NCBI GenBank assembly: GCA_000405345.1
Contig: ASPC01000046.1
Coordinates: 1-8,266, forward strand
From: Atribacteria bacterium SCGC AAA255-N14
Lineage (GTDB): Bacteria; Atribacterota; JS1; SB-45; 34-128
Length of the DNA stretch: 8,266 bases
Direction of reading: 5' to 3'
This document shows positions 3,796 to 8,266 of this stretch, in pieces (within the stretch, counting starts at the first letter, position 1; the number at the start of each line of letters is the position of its first letter). A program made the translations under genes and the position numbers. Below the pieces are notes generated by a model. That model searched no databases. It saw only the letters and a program-made list of their open reading frames with translations, and had not been told where the DNA came from.

Positions 3796-6700
3796 TTAGT
3801 TTTTTACCTTTCCTTTTCCAGTTATTTTTTGGCTTAAATCATCCAAAAAAGTATAAAAAATGGGAACAATAATCAATGACAAAAAGGTGGATGAACTCAA
3901 ACCTCCGATGATGGTAATCGCCATCGGCGCCCGAAGCTCCGCGCCTTCACCGATACCTATTGCCATGGGAACCAGAGCAAGAACCGTGGTAAACATGGTC
4001 ATTAAAATAGGTCTTAAACGGGTTTCCCCTCCTAAAATAATGGCTTCTTTCCTTTCCATACCCTTTTGTCGAAGCTGATTAATATAATCAATCAAAACGA
4101 TACTGTTATTGACCACGATCCCTACCAGCATGATAATACCGATATAAGAAAGCACATTCAAACTTTTGTCTGTCAGTAATAATGCCAAAACAACTCCTAT
4201 TAAAGAAAAGGGAACAGAAAACATAACAGCAAGGGGCATTAAAAGGGATTCAAACTGAGCAGCAATAATCATATAAACCAGAATAATGGATAAAACCAAT
4301 GCCAGGGCAAGCTGCAAAAATGACTCTTGCATTTCTTTGTTTTGTCCACTAAATTCATAGCGATAATCCTCGGGCAATACTAATTTTTCCAATTTCTGCT
4401 GAGCATCCTGAATCACTTTCCCTAAAACACGACCACTGATATTTCCGGATACATTCACTACCCGCTGTTGATTTTCGCGGTCAATCCCTTTGGGCCCGGA
4501 ACCCACTATAACTTCTGCAATTTCTTTTAAAGGAATCTGTAATCCAACACTGGAGCTAATCAGAAGATTTTCTACTTCCTTTATACTGTTTCTATCTTCC
4601 TCCTCCAATCTAATCCGTATATCAATTTGTTCTCCTTTTTCCTGATAAATACTGGCAACTCTACCCAAAAGAGCATCATGAACGGTAGAGGCAATCTGAG
4701 CAGTATTTAAACCATAGAGATTTGCTTTTTCGCGGTCAATATTCACATGTAATTCCGGACGTACATCTTCTACACTGCTCTCCAGGTCATACACTCCTTC
4801 TACTTCTGTTATCGATATCACAATACGGTTGGCAATGTTTTCCAATTCATCCAGCGAATCACCGGATATTTTTACTTCTAAATCCGACCCGGAGGAAAAT
4901 GTAAAACCTTGTTCTGAAAATTTTATTTGGGCATCCGGATAAGTACCAATTTTTTGCCTTAATTCGTTAATAATCTGCGCCATATTTCTTTCTCTCTTAT
5001 TTTGATCTACCAGATTAACCATAATGGTGCCACTGTTGCCACCTTCGGTACTAAATCCCATGCCACCGGAACCCTCTCCTGCAGTAGTTAACATACTTTT
5101 TATTTCCGGTATTTCTAAAACAATTTTTTCCACTTCACTTACTACTTCTCTGGTAGTTTCCAGATTCGTCCCGGTAGGTAAAGTAATATTAATATTAAAT
5201 TGTCCCTGGTCGCTCGATGGCATGAACTCTGTTCCTACAAAGGGTATTAACATGATGGACCCGACAAAAATAATCACTGCCAGAATAAATACAATGCCCC
5301 GATGTCTTAAAGACCAGCTAATCAATCTACTATATTCTTCTCTCACAAAATTAAAAATTCTTCCACCATGACTCAGAGAATTTTGAACCAAATTTTCTTT
5401 AGAAGTAGATGAGCTATTATCCTTTACTTTAAAGCGTAAAATTTTTGAAGAAAGCATGGGAACAAGGGTTAAGGCCACCAACAAAGAAGTTAAAAGAGAA
5501 AAAGTAATGGTATACCCCATAGACCTAAATAATTCACTGGCAATTCCCTGAACATATAAAATAGGTAAAAATACAGCAATGGTAGTAAAAGTGGAAGCAG
5601 AAATCGCCGTGCCTACTTCGCTTGCACCCAAAAAAGCAGATTCTTTAATATCGGTTCCAAATTCTCTATACCTAAATATATTTTCCAAAACGACAATGGA
5701 ATTATCCACCATCATACCGATTCCCAGGGCTAAACCTCCCAGAGTCATCATATTCAAAGTTAAATTGGAAAAATAAAGCAGAGTAAAAGTAAAAATCAAA
5801 GAAATAGGTATGGCAAAACTAATAATTAATGTACTGCTTAAATTACCCAGGAAAAAGAATAGTACAAACACCGCTATAATCGCCCCGTATAAAGCCACCC
5901 ATCCTACTTGCGATATGGTCTTTTTGATGAAATCGGAAGAATCAAAAACCGGGATGATAGATATATCGGCAGGCAGTAATTTTTGAATAATCTCTAGCTC
6001 CTTAAATACCCTTTTGGCTACAGTAACCGTATTTTTGCCCGATTCTTTCTGTAAGCTCACCATAATACCGGGTTTTCCGTTTACATAGGTAATTGAATTT
6101 CTTTCCTTAAAGGTATCTTCAACCTTGGCAATATCACCTAAATAAATTTTTTTTCCCCGAATATTAGAGATTAATATTTCTTCGATATCTTGAGTGCTTT
6201 CAAATCTTCCCAAAGTCCTGATAAGAAAATTAATGGTGCCTTCCCTTAGTGTTCCTGCAGGTAAATTAACATTTTCTCCGGCCAAAGCAGCAGTCACCTG
6301 ACTAAAGCTTAACTGATTGGAACGGAGTTTATCACTATCAATCGAAACCAGTATTTCTCTATCCAAACCACCATTAATCGTAACGCTGGCAACCTCTTCC
6401 ATTCTTTCCAGACGGGGTTTGATTATATCTTCCGCATATTCCTGTAATTTTTGTAAATCTCTCTCCTCCGAATCTATTCCTAAAACCAGAATCGGCATCA
6501 GTGAGGGGTCAAATTTAATGACCATCGGATCACTGGCATCATCGGGAAGAAATCCTTTGATCTGGTCAATCTTTTCCCGAATATTCAAAGCACTGACATC
6601 CATATCTGTACCCCAGTTAAATTCCATCAAAACAAGAGAGCTTCCCTCCCGGGAATAAGAGGAAATTTTTTTCACACCCTGAATAGTACCTACCGCTTCT

Positions 6701-6903
6701 TCCAGAGGTATCGTAACCATATTTTCTATTTCCTGGGGAGCTACTCCCGAATAGGAAACGATAATGGCTGACATGGGAAAGGATAAGTCAGGCAATAAAT
6801 CCAATCCTAAATTCTGATATGATATAAGTCCTATCAAAATTAATCCGATAAAAAGCATTAAAATAGTAACCGGTCGGTTAACCGAAAAATTAGGTAAATT
6901 CAA
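3796..6903 (-). CDS. RND efflux transporter, HAE1/SwrC-like inner-membrane pump
   Basis: This full-length RND transporter (1035 residues) exports drugs, detergents or lipid-like compounds using an ion gradient. It works as a trimer with a periplasmic adaptor and usually an outer-membrane channel. It has the duplicated layout: TM1 at about 12-29, a large periplasmic loop (30-330), TM2-6 (335-485), TM7 near 535-553, a second loop (555-855) and TM8-12 (862-1019). The TM4 motif MVDNSIVVLEN keeps one relay acid (Asp400) but has Asn401 where AcrB has its second Asp. TM10 GIVVNNSIVLIDY has Asn932 where AcrB has Lys940. These substitutions are common in SwrC-like pumps. The start is TTG at 6903: AAGGAGG inside the end of the adaptor gene lies seven bases upstream, the stop of that gene is two bases away, and the next Met (residue 16) would remove part of TM1. 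Translational coupling with the adaptor is likely. Confidence 0.95.
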   Translation of the reverse strand: MNLPNFSVNRPVTILMLFIGLILIGLISYQNLGLDLLPDLSFPMSAIIVSYSGVAPQEIENMVTIPLEEAVGTIQGVKKISSYSREGSSLVLMEFNWGTDMDVSALNIREKIDQIKGFLPDDASDPMVIKFDPSLMPILVLGIDSEERDLQKLQEYAEDIIKPRLERMEEVASVTINGGLDREILVSIDSDKLRSNQLSFSQVTAALAGENVNLPAGTLREGTINFLIRTLGRFESTQDIEEILISNIRGKKIYLGDIAKVEDTFKERNSITYVNGKPGIMVSLQKESGKNTVTVAKRVFKELEIIQKLLPADISIIPVFDSSDFIKKTISQVGWVALYGAIIAVFVLFFFLGNLSSTLIISFAIPISLIFTFTLLYFSNLTLNMMTLGGLALGIGMMVDNSIVVLENIFRYREFGTDIKESAFLGASEVGTAISASTFTTIAVFLPILYVQGIASELFRSMGYTITFSLLTSLLVALTLVPMLSSKILRFKVKDNSSSTSKENLVQNSLSHGGRIFNFVREEYSRLISWSLRHRGIVFILAVIIFVGSIMLIPFVGTEFMPSSDQGQFNINITLPTGTNLETTREVVSEVEKIVLEIPEIKSMLTTAGEGSGGMGFSTEGGNSGTIMVNLVDQNKRERNMAQIINELRQKIGTYPDAQIKFSEQGFTFSSGSDLEVKISGDSLDELENIANRIVISITEVEGVYDLESSVEDVRPELHVNIDREKANLYGLNTAQIASTVHDALLGRVASIYQEKGEQIDIRIRLEEEDRNSIKEVENLLISSSVGLQIPLKEIAEVIVGSGPKGIDRENQQRVVNVSGNISGRVLGKVIQDAQQKLEKLVLPEDYRYEFSGQNKEMQESFLQLALALVLSIILVYMIIAAQFESLLMPLAVMFSVPFSLIGVVLALLLTDKSLNVLSYIGIIMLVGIVVNNSIVLIDYINQLRQKGMERKEAIILGGETRLRPILMTMFTTVLALVPMAIGIGEGAELRAPMAITIIGGLSSSTFLSLIIVPIFYTFLDDLSQKITGKGKVKN

Positions 6904-6905
6904 TT

Positions 6906-8186
6906 CTATTCCTCCTTACCCAGTACGTTTACTTTTAATCCATCTTCCAACTCTTGATTACCTAGAACAACAATTTCTTCTTTTTCTGACAGTCCATCCA
7001 ATATCTCTACCCGTTCATCCTGAATAATGCCTAAAACAACTTCTTTTTGTCTGGCTACTCCCTCTTCAATCACGTAAACATATATCCCGCCCTTTTTTCT
7101 GGTCAAAGCACTGGAAGGAACGATTAATGCATTCTGATTGGTTTTTACAAGAATATCTCCCCGGGCAAAAACACCAATAGGAATATCCACTTCCGATTGA
7201 AGTATTTCAATTTTTACCTCCAGCGTCTTACTGATTTGATCGACCGCCACACCTTTGGAAACAACTTCTCCCCGGAATTTTTCTTCCGGAAAGGCATCAA
7301 TTTCAAGGCTCACTTTTTGACCTTCTTTTATTTTAGAAATGTCTTTCTCTGAAATTCCTACTTTAACAAATATCCTGCTTACATCTATGATGGACAATAA
7401 AGGTATGGAAGGAGAAATCATCTCACCTGAACTTACGGAAATGGAAGTCACTTTACCGCTAATGGGAGCAGTAATCTGTGTATTTTTCAATTGATACCTG
7501 GCCATATCCAAAGCTGCCTTGGCCTGTCTAACTTGAGCTTCGACTGATTTTATATCTTCTTCCGCCGCGCCTTCTATGACTAATTCATAACTCTCCTGGG
7601 CTGACTGATACTGCACATCGGCAATCTCATATTGATTTTTCGCCTGTTCATATTGTTGTTCGGATATTGCCTTTTCGGTAAAAAGTTTTTTCATTCTCAG
7701 ATAATTTTCCTCTACGCTATCCCGATTCATTTTGGCTTGAAGCAGGGCTGATTCTGCCTGCTTAATCACCTGAGGACGTGCCCCGGATTTGATTTTATCA
7801 GAAGAAGCCTGGACAGAATCCAACGTTGCCTGAGCTTGTGCCACCTGAATTTTTATTTGCTCATCACCAAGGGTAATGAGTATATCTCCCCTTTTAACCT
7901 CTTCACCATTTTTTACTTTGACCTCTTTAGCCTGTCCCATTATTTCAGAAGTCACTCTTACCGTTTCATTCGCTTCCACCACACCGGTAACTTTTAAAAA
8001 AGAATTAACTTCCCCTTTTTCCACCAGGGCAGTTCTTACCGGAATAATGATTTCTTCTTCTATTTGTGATTTCTGAACTTCTTCCTGCTGTTTTACATTC
8101 AATCTATCGACAATTCGAAATGCCAATAAACCGATAATAACAATAAACAAAAAGATAAAAAAGATTGTTCTTTTCTTAATTTTCAT
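6906..8186 (-). CDS. RND efflux periplasmic adaptor (membrane-fusion protein, HlyD/AcrA type)
   Basis: This 426-residue protein links the RND pump to the cell exterior. One N-terminal membrane helix (about 8-24) anchors it. There is no lipobox cysteine, so it is not an AcrA-type lipoprotein. The split lipoyl domain is visible as VRVTSEIMGQAKEVKVKNGE (76-95) and APISGKVTSISVSSGE (240-255). Between them lies a long alpha-helical coiled-coil hairpin (about 113-235), rich in Gln, Ala and Glu, with a KLFTEKAISEQQYEQ turn region (167-181). A beta-barrel (about 270-345) and a membrane-proximal domain (about 350-425) follow. The ATG at 8186 has AGAGG nine bases upstream. The gene is first in the operon with the RND pump and overlaps that gene's ribosome binding site. 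The 16-bp inverted repeat upstream may be an operator. Confidence 0.93.
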   Translation of the reverse strand: MKIKKRTIFFIFLFIVIIGLLAFRIVDRLNVKQQEEVQKSQIEEEIIIPVRTALVEKGEVNSFLKVTGVVEANETVRVTSEIMGQAKEVKVKNGEEVKRGDILITLGDEQIKIQVAQAQATLDSVQASSDKIKSGARPQVIKQAESALLQAKMNRDSVEENYLRMKKLFTEKAISEQQYEQAKNQYEIADVQYQSAQESYELVIEGAAEEDIKSVEAQVRQAKAALDMARYQLKNTQITAPISGKVTSISVSSGEMISPSIPLLSIIDVSRIFVKVGISEKDISKIKEGQKVSLEIDAFPEEKFRGEVVSKGVAVDQISKTLEVKIEILQSEVDIPIGVFARGDILVKTNQNALIVPSSALTRKKGGIYVYVIEEGVARQKEVVLGIIQDERVEILDGLSEKEEIVVLGNQELEDGLKVNVLGKEE

Positions 8187-8223
8187 AAAATATTTCCTCT
8201 CTCCTATAACCAGTATTCTTTTA

Positions 8224-8239
8224 CATATTAATAAATATG
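8224..8239. promoter_or_regulatory. Inverted repeat, possible operator of the efflux operon
   Basis: CATATT-AATA-AATATG is a perfect inverted repeat with 6-base arms, centred about 45 bases before the adaptor start. Efflux operons are often repressed by TetR or MarR proteins binding such repeats near the promoter. In DNA this AT-rich a chance palindrome is quite possible, and no regulator gene is in view. Confidence 0.3.
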
Positions 8240-8266
8240 ATCATCTAAAAATTCTTACACTAAACT

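Noticed and set aside
5024..5371. Plus-strand ORF of 115 codons inside the RND gene, and similar ones at 3860, 4722, 5579, 6317 and 7876
   Set aside because: They lie wholly opposite well-conserved efflux genes and are reading-frame shadows.

Overview
The window is AT-rich and every credible gene lies on the minus strand, so transcription runs from high to low coordinates. An RND pump with its membrane-fusion partner implies a cell with an outer membrane. Strong AGGAGG-type ribosome binding sites, very AT-rich spacers and a glycine riboswitch fit a low-GC anaerobic diderm such as Atribacterota or Halanaerobiales. That assignment is inference; no marker gene is present.

Layout, following transcription. 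(1) 8186-3796: a two-gene efflux operon made of a periplasmic adaptor (membrane-fusion protein) and a 1035-residue HAE1/SwrC-like RND transporter. The transporter starts at TTG two bases after the adaptor's stop. A perfect 16-bp inverted repeat lies upstream of the adaptor. A 33-codon ORF with its own ribosome binding site follows the transporter, and a second coding-like fragment in another frame follows that. No TolC-type outer-membrane channel is in the window. (2) 3664-3141: a gene-poor AT-rich spacer holding a strong Shine-Dalgarno followed by ATG-TAA, one copy of an 18-base repeat and a short G-rich patch. (3) 3140-1963: a leader with mutually exclusive pairings and an overlapping 35-codon ORF, then a small DUF4242-like protein, then a DUF6064-like membrane protein broken into two frames. 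A 17-bp inverted repeat flanks the broken gene. (4) 1963-446: an exported alpha/beta hydrolase of the 2,6-dihydroxypseudooxynicotine hydrolase/FrsA type, followed by a rho-independent terminator at about 218-257. (5) 90-1: the first part of a glycine riboswitch, cut by the window edge. It should control a glycine-related gene just outside the window.

The most interesting points are these. The DUF6064 gene's frame break coincides with a canonical T TTA AAA slippery heptamer directly before the stop, and a second, compensating shift would restore a normal-length protein. The DUF4242 leader looks like an undescribed structured RNA. The glycine riboswitch is not revealed by any ORF. The adaptor and pump are ordinary in architecture. 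I see no CRISPR array, tRNA, rRNA or intact mobile element.
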